Part shown: one piece after another, positions 46,745 to 58,210 of the stretch
Layout of the letters: every line of letters starts with the position of its first letter
How positions within the stretch are numbered: position 1 is the first letter of the stretch
NCBI GenBank assembly: GCA_029931535.1
Contig: JAQPZY010001490.1
Coordinates: 1,898,501 to 1,962,500 of the forward strand
Source: Margaritifera margaritifera
Lineage: Eukaryota; Mollusca; Bivalvia; Unionida; Margaritiferidae
DNA length: 64,000 nucleotides
Direction: 5' to 3'
Program-made: the position numbers and the translations under genes
Notes under the pieces: model-generated
Database searches by the model: none
What the model was told of the DNA's origin: nothing
Seen by the model: only the letters and a program-made list of their open reading frames with translations

Positions 46745-47985
46745 AACTTCATTTCAAATATTGTACAGGTGATCCGATTACATTTTTGAGAACATTATAA
46801 TAAGAAAGAAAGTACGAGACACATCTGTTTTTTTAAACATATGAATGAAGAATCGTGCCTTGAGCAGCATTTATAAATATAATTTTAAAGGAAACTGGAA
46901 TATAATCACATGAGGTAGAGTGGGGTTGGGTCTTCTCTGACCATCTTGGCAAACTGGACACTTTCTAACTAATGATCATATGTTTTGGTTGATATGCAAA
47001 TGCTTCCCATCATGCACTTTAAATATAAGTGTCAACTTCCTCATTCCATCTATACATCATCAGCTTTAGACTATGGAAAAATTCACTGTGTTATCTCTAC
47101 AGTTATTGGAAAAATAGATAGGCATGTATGTTATTACACATGTGCTTATATGCAGAGAGTAAACATTTAACCAACCATCTCAAAGCATTTTATTTTTATA
47201 CCCACTAATGACATCTTACACACAAGTCACCTGCTAGAGAAAACGATGTGTTGATATGGCATCATGTAATGGCACATATTAAAACAAGCATGGTGTCCAA
47301 ATTCACGCTACAAGAAATTCACACATTTGTCTCTTCTTGGACATTAATATGGAATTTGATTGCAAAGCTATCAGAAGCACACAATAGGACCAGAACAACA
47401 ATTTAGGATTTATTTTTTTATATAATTTTTTTAAGGATTTTACTGTGAGGAGTCAAACGTTAGCCGTGTTATGCATTGCCTAATAAAGCAATCTGTCTCT
47501 AAATAGTTTCTTCCTTCTGCTCCACCTTTTTTTCCTAGCTTCAACCTGACCCCTTGGAAGTGAATAAGACCTTTAAATCAATATGATACAGAAGGAGAGA
47601 TTTTATAAATATGCACAGTATATTTAGAAAATCGGTGCTTCCATATCATTCCCAAAGGTTTTAGTCCCTGTCTTAAATTGAACTCTGCCCAAATAACATC
47701 GTTGTACATGTTCTTCAGCCATAACTATAATCTTATAGAAAATTGCCTGTGACAGTCTGTTCAGGAGAACTACAGTCAGCTTCTCAAAAAGTTCCTGTCT
47801 AAATTAGAACATAAAATTGCATTGCTGATCAGATAACAGTGTTGTAGATTTTGACATTTCGGCTGAAAAACTATGTTCATTACATTGCCCGTTGACTATG
47901 TAGTTTAGAATAAATTAATACAGATTACCCATAATTCAGCTTCACATTAGCTTTACATGACTACATTATGTGGTCATTATTCATC
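46745..47985. other. Unassigned
   Basis: AT-rich. The ORF 46985-47170 has mixed composition but no splice context. Nothing else seen. Confidence 0.4.
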
Positions 47986-48049
47986 TGTTGGGGTTGTCTG
48001 TAGAACTCCTTGATTTGTATATGCCCACTTTAAGCCAGGTGTTTTGTCT

Positions 48050-48780
48050 ATTTGTCTGTCTGTTTGCATTTGCTTGTCCAACCCATAACTTTGTAACAGT
48101 TACAGAGATTTTCATGAAACTTTGCCCAAGTATTTACCATGACTGGAAAGTATGTCACATACCAGAGTCATGCCCCCGCCTCAGAGTCAAGGTCACAGCA
48201 AGGGAAAATGTAACTGACTTGTATCCTTGTCAGTAGTATAACTTTTTGAGACACTTACATATCATAACTAGACAGAATTTTACATATCATAGCCACAGTC
48301 CTGCCTCGGTCAAGGCAAGGGAAATATAATTCAGTGACCTCTGTCCATATATGGTATTATTTTTGAACTAGTGAAGAGATTTTAATAAAACTGTAGCCTG
48401 TTATATATCTTGACTTAACAGTGTCTTGTGTGTTCAAAGTCATTGTTGGTTTTAACAGCACTTTTAACATTGTTGGCTTATTATGCCATGGAAATGGGAG
48501 CTAAATGCCATTCCCAAAGACACATCGAGGCAGCTGACCCGGGCTGGTCTGGACAGTCTTTTGCCTCTAGGTCAAGGTCACAGCAAGGGATAATCTAAGT
48601 CATTTGCCTGTTTTTCCTATCCAGAGTGTCACTTTTTAACCACTATAGATAATTTGATGAAACTTAACACAGGTCCACACCTTACCATACAATGTTAAAG
48701 TCCTTAGCACAAAGGTCAAGGTCATATGTAGGAAAATGGTCACAAGATGGGCATATCATGTGCTGCTTGCAGTACTCTTG
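48050..48780 (+). repeat. Diverged dispersed tandem repeat ('caaggtcacagcaagg')
   Basis: Four to five units with 'ggtcaaggtcacagcaaggg', 'aactttttgagacactt' and 'tttgatgaaactt' blocks. A SINE-like patch with 'ctgacccgggctggtctgg' lies at about 48476-48555. The ORF 47970-48236 reads the first unit. Confidence 0.6.
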
Positions 48781-49985
48781 TTAATTTGTTTTCAGCATAG
48801 TAACTCCTTTTAATCCATCAAATATGACTGAATTTTTAGAAAAAGTAATTAAATACTGGAAATCAAAATGTATGTACAGTGCAGTGCGAAGAAAAGTGGA
48901 TTGTATTTTGTAATATTTCTTACTAAAAACTGTATTCCTCCAACATGCTACCCCCCACCCCCATTAGAAGTCATCACTGAACACAAAACAGCATATGATA
49001 TTCAAGCAGGTAAATCATTAGCTTGTGCTTTGCTATAATAATGTTCTTGCATGATTTCTTTAATGGAAAATGTAATTCAGTAGAGATGGATACTTTTTAT
49101 TAATTGATTCCAGTATAATGTAGGTGTTGGGCATGGTTTACAGACACTGATTTTTTTCTTCTGAAATATTTTAAAAACTGGATGCAAGAGTATGTTCTCT
49201 TTATATGGGTCCTTTTCGAGAAGAAGGCAGTAGATGTCTTGAACAAACTTTGTCTTTGGCACTTTTATATCAGATTACAAATAGAAAAGTTATTGCCAAA
49301 GAACATGTAAAAACATTTATTTGCACCTAGTTTAAGTGTGTTACTAAGGATTTGCATGTTCTTTTATAAAGTGTATTCATAATGATGCACCGATTGGCAC
49401 CACAACATTCATTCCTAATGCACTACTTCTTGGAAGAGGATACTATTCTAGTGGTACCTATTTACAGGTCATTGCTTCATTTACTTCTGTAAACAGTGTT
49501 ATTTTCTCCACCTGTCAGTAATGTATTCAATTTGCTAATTAATCCCAGTTGTGTACCACATGTGCAGTATGGGTAAATGCACTAGAAAACATTGTACTTA
49601 CATTGTATTGTATTATAACCTTCAAAGCTTCAGCCCTTTATATATCATTCCCCCCCACCACCACCACCACCCATGGGAGTGTGAGTAATGGAGTCAGCTT
49701 GTCCAGTCATACATTTGTCACATCGTTAATATGTCCTGAACCTTTTGAGATATCTTCATGAAATTATTTATGCTTTTGTATCATAACTTCACACAGTGTC
49801 TTGTAGAAGATATTGGTTGCTGTCTGATCAGGATTTTAAGAGTTGTCATCATTTTTATTACAGATTGTGTTGATTGATCCATTCATCCGTCAATCACACT
49901 CTTCTCCAGTAATATTTACTGAACTGTTTGAGATATCTTTGGGAATCTTGGTACTCATTTGTATTATGACAATTGTTTGTGTCCC
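48781..49985. other. Unassigned with diverged repeat at the right
   Basis: A C-run at 48950-48962 and a (CCA)n stretch near 49650-49672. From about 49715, blocks 'tttgagatatctt' recur at about 200-bp spacing and resemble the array to the left. Confidence 0.35.
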
Positions 49986-50105
49986 ATATATGTTATGATA
50001 TGAATTTGTAGCATGACAAAGGTTTATGTTATGATATGAATTTGTATCATGACAAAGGTTTATGTTATGATATGAATTTGTATCATGACAAAGGTTTATG
50101 TTATA
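49986..50105. repeat. 36-bp tandem repeat
   Basis: About three copies of 'atgttatgatatgaatttgt' 'atcatgacaaaggttt', nearly identical. Confidence 0.95.
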
Positions 50106-50128
50106 TATAAAAATGGACTTTGTTAGAT

Positions 50129-50619
50129 TACCATATATATACTACCTTATAATTCAGGTCTAACTGCAAACAACATAGAACCTGATCTACCATCACAAAA
50201 TGTGCCAGCAGATCAGGGTCTATCTTGTTTGTTCTACTGGTTATAATGGCCCTGAGTGGCCAAGTGGTCTAAGGCGCTCACCTTTACAGATTACTCGCAT
50301 CTCACCTCTGATTGAGTGGGTTCGAGTCATGGCTCGACCAACATGGTATGTGAGAAAGCTTGTCAGTAAGCTTCCTGTGGGTTGGTGGTTCTTGCTGGGA
50401 TCTTCCCTGGTTCTTCCTCCATCAAATATACTGGCCACCATGTATAGCCTATAATGTGCTGAAAAATGGCGTTAAACCCCACAAAATTTAACCAGACCTA
50501 TACTAATAACTCCTAACAAACTGCATAGACCCATATCTGCTGTGGCATAATGCGCCGGCATATCTGGGTCTGTGCAGTTTGCAGTTGGACCCAACTTATA
50601 AGCTTGTAAATATAGTACT
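50129..50619 (-). mobile_element. Compound double-hairpin MITE, copy 8 (B-A), split by a SINE
   Basis: Hairpin B is at 50160-50235 and hairpin A at 50515-50590. In other copies these are joined by about 30 bp ('gtttgttctactgatta..ctaacaaactg'). Here a SINE sits exactly in that joint. Confidence 0.85.
50248..50490 (+). mobile_element. tRNA-derived SINE (Leu/Ser-like), copy 3, best preserved
   Basis: Box A tggccaagtgg (50257-50267) followed by 'tctaaggcgctcac', and box B ggttcgagtca (50320-50330), as in a Leu- or Ser-type tRNA. The body follows ('catggtatgtgagaaagctt', 'cttcctgtgggttggtggtt', 'catgtatagcctataatg') and the tail is 'gtgctgaaaaatggcgttaa' 'accccacaaaattt'. Internal pol III promoter boxes are intact. 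A short imperfect duplication ('tactggtta' / 'tactaataa') flanks it. Confidence 0.9.
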
Positions 50620-51117
50620 ACTTTTTGATGGGGGTGGGGGAAGAGAGATATTCTATAACACTCGCTCATGGACAGATCTAGATTCAGGCTAGTAATAGTA
50701 ATTATGTTTGCTAACAAATCATGTCATTGTGGAATCATAGCATTGGGTAAAAAATACAACGCTATGTTTATTACAGTGATGATAAAGAATGCTCAGATGT
50801 ATTTTACAGTTAATGCATGTTTTCAATCTACTTCTTTTAATTTTCTGAAGGGAATCTTTAGTCAATAGTTCAGTTAATTAAAGCGCTGCATTTATTTACT
50901 GGTTTCTACAGCAGTAATCATTTCTTTATTTAGAACTATTCTCAATCATTTTTCTGCTCATGACTCGTGCCTCTGAATGAAAAGTCATGTGACCGCATGA
51001 CCTAGTTCTCAATTACATCTTTGATGAAGCTTAACTTGTATACTCATTGAGCAAAGATGAGATAGATTTCGAGTGATATTGATAAGCCTATGGCTTAAAC
51101 CGATCAGAAGATCCAAG

Positions 51118-51197
51118 GTAATGTATGTATGTATGTATGTATCTATGTATGTATGTATGTATGTATGTATGTATGTATGTATGTATGTATGTATGTA
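51118..51197. repeat. (GTAT)n microsatellite
   Basis: About twenty tetranucleotides with one interruption. Confidence 0.95.
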
Positions 51198-51529
51198 TTT
51201 ACAGGCAGAGACATATATAACAGAGAGTGGAACTTCCCACCAGATCTTTTGTTATCAAAAGATCTTGGTAACATCACATAGCACTTTGTGTTTGAGCGAG
51301 AGCACTATCAGGGCAGCTATATTGCAGCTCTACTGCAAGAACACGACTCTTCATATTGCGTCTTGAAATTCAGTTTGTTGATCTTACTATTCTGTGATAT
51401 TTCTTGGATATATCATCAATATTTAACATGAAAATTAAATTTTGTGAGAAAGGATTTCAGTATGTGTGTAATGAATCCAAGGGGCGGGTTTGACATCGAT
51501 AGTCAAATTGGCGGGGTATATCCCGGTGG

Positions 51530-51900
51530 CCTATTTTGTATGCATTTCTTCATCTTGCATTAAATCAGGTCATATTTGGTATTATTTAAAAGGTAAAAAA
51601 AATTTCTCCTGATTGCACAAGTTTTAGGAAAGCAAATTTTAATTTTAAGGGTCATATCCAAGGATTAAACACGAGCATACAAATCTGTCTTTGAAATAAC
51701 TTGAACTGCTTTTCCATTGCAACTGTCAAATACGTACATTTACCAATTGCTCTGTTTTATGCATTTCTTCATCTTCTATTCAGTTAAGTTATATTTGGTA
51801 TAATTTAAATGCTAAATCAATATTCTGCTGATTGCACAAGCTTTAGGAAAGTTAATTTTAATTTTAAGGGGCAATATCTAAGGTTTAAGGACAGTATTTA
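51530..51900. repeat. Tandem duplication, ~220-bp unit
   Basis: Blocks 'atgcatttcttcatctt', 'gatt-gcacaagctttagg' and 'aattttaattttaaggg' recur once each at about 51540-51645 and 51758-51870 in the same order. Confidence 0.75.
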
Positions 51901-53800
51901 GGGTCTAAACATAAGCAAAAACTTTACTTCTCTGTCGGATGATAATGAAATATCTGATGCGGATGTTTGAAACAGTGTCACAATATACATGTATATCCTC
52001 AAAAGTCTGGATCTATGGGCTTTACATTATTGTTGAAATGTCAGCACAATTTTTTGACTTATAAAAACTCATTGCTGTCAAAATCGTCACTCTTAAAATA
52101 ACTGGGTAAAGTGTCACCACCTGTTTACTACAGTTCATACAGTTACCTGGTAGTTTACATCCCCGACTCTTTGGCCACTACGCAAGCATAAACTGCCCTT
52201 TACCTGGATACTCACCTTGTCGGCACCTCCATTTGCATATGAAATGGATGCCACTAGATAGTACAAAAATGGTGGGGGAGTTGTCAATCTTTGTGTTATA
52301 TATGTCTCTGGTACAGTGTTTTATATGGTTATTCAGTGCCAAGATCCAAGGTAAATCAAGCTGCATCATGTGCTTTTTGAAATATCCTTTAATAATTTAA
52401 CCTCTTTAAATTGCATAATTCGGAATAACTTAGCAACTAAAGCCTAGCAACCCTACTCTAACTTAACAGGTTTTGGAAGTTCGAGTACAGTTAAGTTCCA
52501 TCTCCATCACCAAGTTATCCAATATAGTGCAAAATTTAATGTCCTTTCACCTTGGCAACGTCAATGATACTAAATACAGACAGGAGGGATGAAAGAGTCC
52601 AGATTACCATTAAAGCAATAATTCACTCAAAATATATATGAAAAACACGTTTCATTAATGAAAAGTAAATAACCCTAATCCTAACATTACACGTGCTGTA
52701 ATTGATTCAAACAAATACATTTATACATGGAGAGAGAGACAGATGCATTAAATAATCAAAGACAATGACGAGAATATGTGACAAATTAGGTATCTTTTCA
52801 TATAATAACTTTATCATTTCCACTTTAACCTTCTGTTTGAAAATCACAACCTGCAAATTTGAAAGGAGTGAAAAAAAATAATTATAAAACGCATTCTAGT
52901 CTTACACAAGTAACAAGTATTATGTGACACTGCATTTGCGTTAAATCATCCACTTAGACAAATTTGTATAATATTAAGCTACAAATAGTTAAATTACGAA
53001 GCTTCTTTACTTGTGTGCTCCAGTAAGAGTAAAATATCCATAAAAATCCATATGCAAATAAAAGATCCCACAAAATTAACTTAAATTATCACCAACACAA
53101 TTATTAAAACAAACACCATTATATCAAAAAAAAATCCATAGAGTTGAGAGCAAGTACTGCCTGCATATCTGTTCTGTCATTTGCATGTAATTACATGTGC
53201 ATATTCCATCATTCTTTTCATATTTTTATGTGTCTTCTACGAGTCATTCATTCTATCCAAATGTGTTTCTTCTGTCGTTCCATTGTTCCCTCAACTTTTG
53301 TGTATAGCAATATTGTTCTGTTTCGATGCAACGTGCTTTAGTAACAAGTGACCAATATAGTCCTAAAATTTCATGTCAAAATCTCTGTTCAAGTTACTAG
53401 TTTTTTGTTGAAACAAGTTAATTTTGAACATTTTATGATGCACACTAAATGTAAGTAACATGAATATGTCTTGGGAAGTAGGTCAGTGACCTTACTGACA
53501 CAAGATGCAGCCCATCTTTCGCACAAAAAGGTCAGGTGATTGGTATATCAGATCATCATTATGACATTTGACGACATAAAAAAAAGGGAAGGGGTGGAAC
53601 TTGAAAATATTCACTAACCCAATAATACAAGCTATAGAGAACAGGCATGGGCTTTATCCAGTTTAACCCGACTTGTGGGCTAAGACCACTTACATGTATA
53701 TATAGCACGTCGATTTTAATGATGATTGATGCAGTATATAGTCTTTTCCTGCTTAGATTGAAGAGAAGATTGGGAAAAAAATTCATGCTTGTTCACCTGA
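51901..53800. other. Mostly unassigned
   Basis: Apart from the minus-strand exon candidate at 52216-52238, no repeat family, RNA or convincing exon was found. Confidence 0.4.
52216..52238 (-). CDS. Weak candidate first exon on the minus strand
   Basis: On the minus strand ATGCAAATGGAGGTGCCG.. opens MQMEVPT and runs into a strong donor, ACAAG|GTGAGTATCC. An upstream in-frame TAG supports this ATG as a start. Local CpG content is slightly raised. No following exon was identified. Confidence 0.25.
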
Positions 53801-53804
53801 AATA

Positions 53805-54230
53805 AGGGACCGACGATTTAATTCAGTTTGCATATTTGCCTCAACATACATGTCATCGAGGGTCACACTGTTTATTTGGCTCAACTTACATGTCGAAGAC
53901 CACACTGCATATTTGGCACAACATACATGTCGCGACAGTGACATATTTCCGCACAGGTTGACTAGGTCCAGGTCTAGGGCAGCAAATTTTATGGGTGGTA
54001 AAATTCTGTTTGCATTTTTTTTATTTATAAAAACCCTTAAGTGAATAAAAATATGTAGCAAACACAACGCTAATAAGCAGTTATCAAAAATAAGATTTGC
54101 AATTTTCATCCCTTTTTCTGCCGCCTCCCACCTCTTGGCTATTGCGCAGGAGCAGCACTTCCAGATGGGCCTAAGGATGGCAAAAACCTAAATATGTCGC
54201 TGCATCGAGGGTCACACTGTAATGTGCAGG
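53805..54230. repeat. MITE end and ~40-bp tandem repeat
   Basis: 'gggaccgacgatttaattc' at 53806-53824 is the left end of the 240-bp MITE family. It is followed by three units of 'catatttggcacaacataca' 'tgtc..' ending 'ggtcacactg', and a further partial unit at about 54195-54222. Confidence 0.55.
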
Positions 54231-54839
54231 ATTATGTTCAGTGAAAATTTCACTAACATTAAAATCTGGATGTCCCACTGTTTGATACATTGCCGTAAAT
54301 GTCCATGATCTGTTTCCATTCTCACCGGTGAATTTCTTTGCTCAGTTTAGGGAACTTGCATGAACAAAACTCACATTGTCAGTCATTACATATACCTGAT
54401 GATAAGTGATGATTTATTCTATACACCTAGTAGACATTTCAAGGGCCTTACAAATATTAAAATATAACCATGTAGTCTTTAAGATGTGTCCTGATGTCAG
54501 TTTGATATAGTTATGGAGACCTGCAGTATATTGTGATGTGCACTAAAATGTTATGTCAATAATGCTGCAGTAAAGGAATATATACATATTCCTCAAAACC
54601 AAAATCTCAGTATACCAGAGTACCAGAATTCCCCCAAGACCGATTTTTTTTGTTAGACCCGAATTTGCCTTTCTTTAATATAATCATTTTTCCCCAGGAA
54701 ACCGAAACCCCACAATGCCAAATACTGAAACAAATTTTGATCCCAAATTTCAATTTTATACTTCAGAAACCCCCATAAAACTGAAACTCAATTAAAACTT
54801 GGAAATATGTTTTAGCTGCTAAATTCCTGACACACTGGA

Positions 54840-55803
54840 ACCGATTAATTATGGTTAGTAAGTACTGTAGTGGGTTGATCTGTGAGACAAAGACCCGGAA
54901 AATGTCCCAAGGGCACACGAGGTTAAAACAATACTTGACACACACGCCGACACAGATTAGGGCTGACAGTAGGCTAATCTGAAGTCTTTGCACCATACAA
55001 AAGAGTCAGCTTTTAAGGCGAATTATTAATAAATAAATACTTGTAGGTAAGCCATTTAAGAAAGACTCTATTTATCTGCTTATATTATCTAATTGTGATT
55101 GATGCTATTCATTTGTATACATGATCAATATAACATTGTTTGCTTATTTTTTTAAGTAAATATCAGGGCTTTATTAACCAGGCATGTGGCCTTGCTTTTG
55201 ATGCTTTTCCGACTGGGACCGACATCGCAGTATTCTAAAGTCAGATTCACTCAAAGACATACCATGAAGTTTTAGATCGTATACAGAGATTAAAACACTT
55301 CGCAATTGTTAAGGATGAGCGTTATTTGGCTATGGCACCAGAAATGGAGTCATTAACACAAGCCACATTAGTTAAAGAAAGATGTAAGAAAAAACAGACT
55401 ATGCTCCACGCCTTCTTCAAGCCAGGCTCTTGAACTGTGAACATTATGAATTATACGGAGTATTTAAACATTGTGGTGTATCATTCATAATTCTAATGGA
55501 TTTATAGTAAAGTTATAAAAGTATCTCATTCCTCAGAAGGAACTTATATTGTTCAACTAATTCTTCCTTTAATACAATTATTTATATAAAAAAACTCACA
55601 GCTTTCTTAATTTTGTGTTTTCTTACACACACAGACACTGATGCTCCCATAATTACATTCTCTCCCTCTCTCTCTCTCTCTCTTGTCACATAAGTGCTTA
55701 GAAAAGACTTTTTTCACATCTGGAAAAACCTCATTAAACCGAAAACTTCTCAAAACCTAAAGCAAAAATTGGGTCCCAAGGGTTTTCGGTTATTAGGGGT
55801 TTC
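54840..55803 (+). mobile_element. Tigger/pogo-like element with transposase C-terminus
   Basis: The right part ends with 'cccaagggttttcggttatt' 'aggggtttcag', a pogo-type end when reversed (CTGAAACCCC). Related 'gaccga' and 'aaaccgaaacccc' blocks at 54635-54710 suggest the left end lies near 54600. The interior aligns with 37075-37400, and a transposase C-terminus is at 55251-55433. A (TC)n at about 55661-55682 lies inside. Confidence 0.6.
55251..55433 (+). pseudogene. C-terminus of a Tigger/pogo transposase
   Basis: The open frame reads LDRIQRLKHFAIVKDERYLA, then LTQATLVKERCKKKQTML and HAFFKPGS followed by TGA at 55431-55433. Pogo/Tigger transposases characteristically end with a Lys/Gln-rich stretch and a terminal (K)QT.L..FFK motif after a helical region, as here. 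Upstream sequence has no readable catalytic domain, so only the tail survives. This tail is thought to be outside the DDE catalytic core. Confidence 0.6.
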
Positions 55804-55814
55804 AGTCTGTGTGT

Positions 55815-55815
55815 G

Positions 55816-55869
<54 letters not shown>
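55815..55869. repeat. (TA)n microsatellite
   Basis: A long alternating TA run directly right of the Tigger end. The ORF 55694-55879 is an artefact. Confidence 0.95.
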
Positions 55870-55870
<1 letters not shown>

Positions 55871-56600
55871 TTGTCATAGAACTACCTTGCAGTGAAAGAA
55901 AAGAATAATTTCAGTTTTATCATTAAATTGCACACAAGAGTATGGTCATGAAAACATACATTTGTAGAATTTCATGCATGCTGTTTGGTTGATGTACTAT
56001 TGTTTATACAATTGATATTGTAAATAAGATCTCAGAAAAAAACAAGGTTGTTGAGTGATGATGAATGATTACCTGTTTTTGATAATTCATGTTGTATGCC
56101 TATCCATCTTTTTTTATGTCTGCATCATGCAGTGCAATCCAATTTGTTTGTGCGACTACTAGATGCACTTTTTCACAAATATGTCATGCAGTTCGTGTAG
56201 CCTGCATTTACAGCATCAGCTCAGAATGGGTGGAGTAAATATTACTAATACTTGGTACAGACTACCTTTCTTTCAGGTACTCCTGTATTAAATGTTGGAA
56301 TAAAATATATTAAGTAGCAACTAAGGTATCAAATATTTTGCTTTCCCTTTATTATTTTAACTAATCCTTACCAACTTGTTGAATCTAAAACCCTAGTTTG
56401 CCTGATTGCTGTTGTTGTCTATTCCAAGCCTAAACATGCAGCCAGTTTCCCAAAGTTTAATGTTGGGAACAATAAAACAAGAGTCTCTCGAAGTGATTGA
56501 TGCTCTAATGTCCAAAAAGAATTTTCAGGAATTAAAATAAGAACTCTGAACTGCTGATATGACTTCCTGTTTGACAGGAGCAGTGATAACAAGATTTTCA
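55870..56600. other. Unassigned
   Basis: No feature recognised; AT-rich. Confidence 0.4.
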
Positions 56601-57260
56601 ATATGGCATCCATGGTGCCATATTGGATGTAAGATTGACACCATTTTCTTCACGGATATATCATCAAGCTCTTGGATAGGTTCAGTAACGAGTGAGATCC
56701 ATTCATATTAATGAGATAATCTTGCATCTGATGGGCTGACCTTGTTACTACTCTGGAGGCCATCCGATTTTGATCAGACTTGGAATATATGGTATATCAT
56801 CAAGATCTCAGATGTGTTCAATATCATGACCGAGATCCATATGTAGTTCTTATACAGGTTTGATAACGAATGAGATGCATTCATATTAATTAGTTGATCC
56901 TGCATCTGATTGGCTGAGCTTGTTACCCCTTTGAAGGCCATATTTCTTATTCCTTTTTTGATCAAATTTGAAATATTGGGTGATATTGTCAAGATCTTGG
57001 ATGAGTTTGATAATGTGTGAGATCCACATGTATATTAATAATGTAATCTTGCATTTGATTTGTTGAACCTGTTGCCACTCTGGAAATGATATTTGTGATC
57101 TGACTTTGATCAAATTTGGAATGTTTCTATCGTCAGAATCTTGAAGTGTTTCATTAATGAACAAGATTGATCCATACTAACGAGTTGATCTTGTATCAGA
57201 TCAACTGAGTTTCTTACCACTTTTGAAGTCATATTTTTGATCTGTTGGATTTATTATCAT
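56600..57260 (+). repeat. ~150-bp diverged tandem array, same family as 16960-17300
   Basis: Four units with 'gagatccattcatattaat', 'cttgcatctgattggctgag', 'ttgttaccactttgaaggcca', 'tttgatcaaatttgga' and 'atcatcaagatcttggat'. Minus ORFs here read the repeat. Confidence 0.8.
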
Positions 57261-57542
57261 CAACATATAGGATCACTTCGCTTATGAGCAAAAAACTGTG
57301 CATATTAATTATGCCTTCATCTTTAGAAAAACTTTTTATCGGGATATAGTAAAATAGGTAAAATCAACATGATATAAAGTTTTGGAGATAGTTTACATAG
57401 CATGTGTTCTTACACTACTACATGAGCCTGTAAGACTGATGAGAGATATCAGGCCCACTTAGACCTCTTGTTTTTACAAAAGAGTAAGTGTTCACCATCT
57501 CAGTATGGAAGTTATTAACCAAATAAGCTGCTGGTGCAGAAC

Positions 57543-58201
57543 TAGTCCGAGTTTCCTCTGACCCATCACACCACATTTTTGATATTTGGCAATTTATGTT
57601 GGGGTGTGGGGTCAGAGCCCATTGCCTATCGAAAAGTTGGAATTCGCCCCCACCGCGCGGTAGCGGCATAGGGTTGCTGCTTACTACCGGGCCTAGCGAA
57701 CTAAAACGACATTACATCGAGCCATACCTGCATGAAATCGATAGGGATGTGATTTATCTTCTCAGAAATTGCGAGTATGACATTCGTTTTGTCTTTAATC
57801 CGCTGACAGACGAGACGAAACTGCAGCATTGATGAAATTTGACCTGGTACACGTCTTTAGCATTGCTAGTCACGTGACTACCCTAATCTCGCAACCTACA
57901 TGTCCAGGACATCAGAGGTCAAATTGTCACGTTATATCAACAATAAACCCCTTTCCAATGTTGTTTTACAAAAAATTCGAAAACATGAAATGAAAGTCAC
58001 GTAGTGTTTGTAAAAAAACGAAAGGACACAATTCTCAACATATTTATTCCGAGAACAACTACCAGAAACCTGCCGCTGTCACAGTAACCTGGAGAAAGCC
58101 AGATTCATCAAGCACAGAGCCCATTGTCAACGTGGTAGTCACGTGATACAAACAAAAACATCATCAGATGGGGTGTGAAGGGTCAGAGGAAACTCGGACT
58201 T
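57543..58201. mobile_element. CpG-rich 659-bp element with 30-bp TIRs and 9-bp target duplication
   Basis: Ends tagtccgagtttcctctgac / gtcagaggaaactcggactt are inverted repeats over about 30 bp (28 matches). The nonamer gtgcagaac stands on both sides (57534-57542 and 58202-58210). A 9-bp duplication is typical of Mutator-like elements and unusual for hAT (8) or Tc1/mariner (TA). The interior is markedly richer in CpG than anything else in the window and contains palindromic E-box-like sites (tagtcacgtgacta at 57869-57882; gtcacgtga at 58138-58146). An ORF of 78 codons lies inside. The low divergence of the ends and preserved CpG suggest a recent insertion. Confidence 0.8.
57596..57832 (+). 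CDS. 78-codon ORF inside the CpG-rich element
   Basis: The second half has convincing protein composition: ELKRHYIEPYLHEIDRDVIY, LLRNCEYDIRFVFNPLTDE, ending TKLQH and TGA. No transposase motif is visible. The opposite strand is also open across part of this interval (57418-57669), so the coding strand is not certain. It could be a host-gene fragment captured by the element or a chance frame in CpG-rich DNA. Family not recognised. Confidence 0.3.
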   Translation: MLGCGVRAHCLSKSWNSPPPRGSGIGLLLTTGPSELKRHYIEPYLHEIDRDVIYLLRNCEYDIRFVFNPLTDETKLQH

Positions 58202-58210
58202 GTGCAGAAC

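Noticed and set aside
50248..50330. Functional tRNA gene
   Set aside because: Boxes A and B are present, but the acceptor stem does not pair and the same sequence continues into a SINE body found in three other copies.
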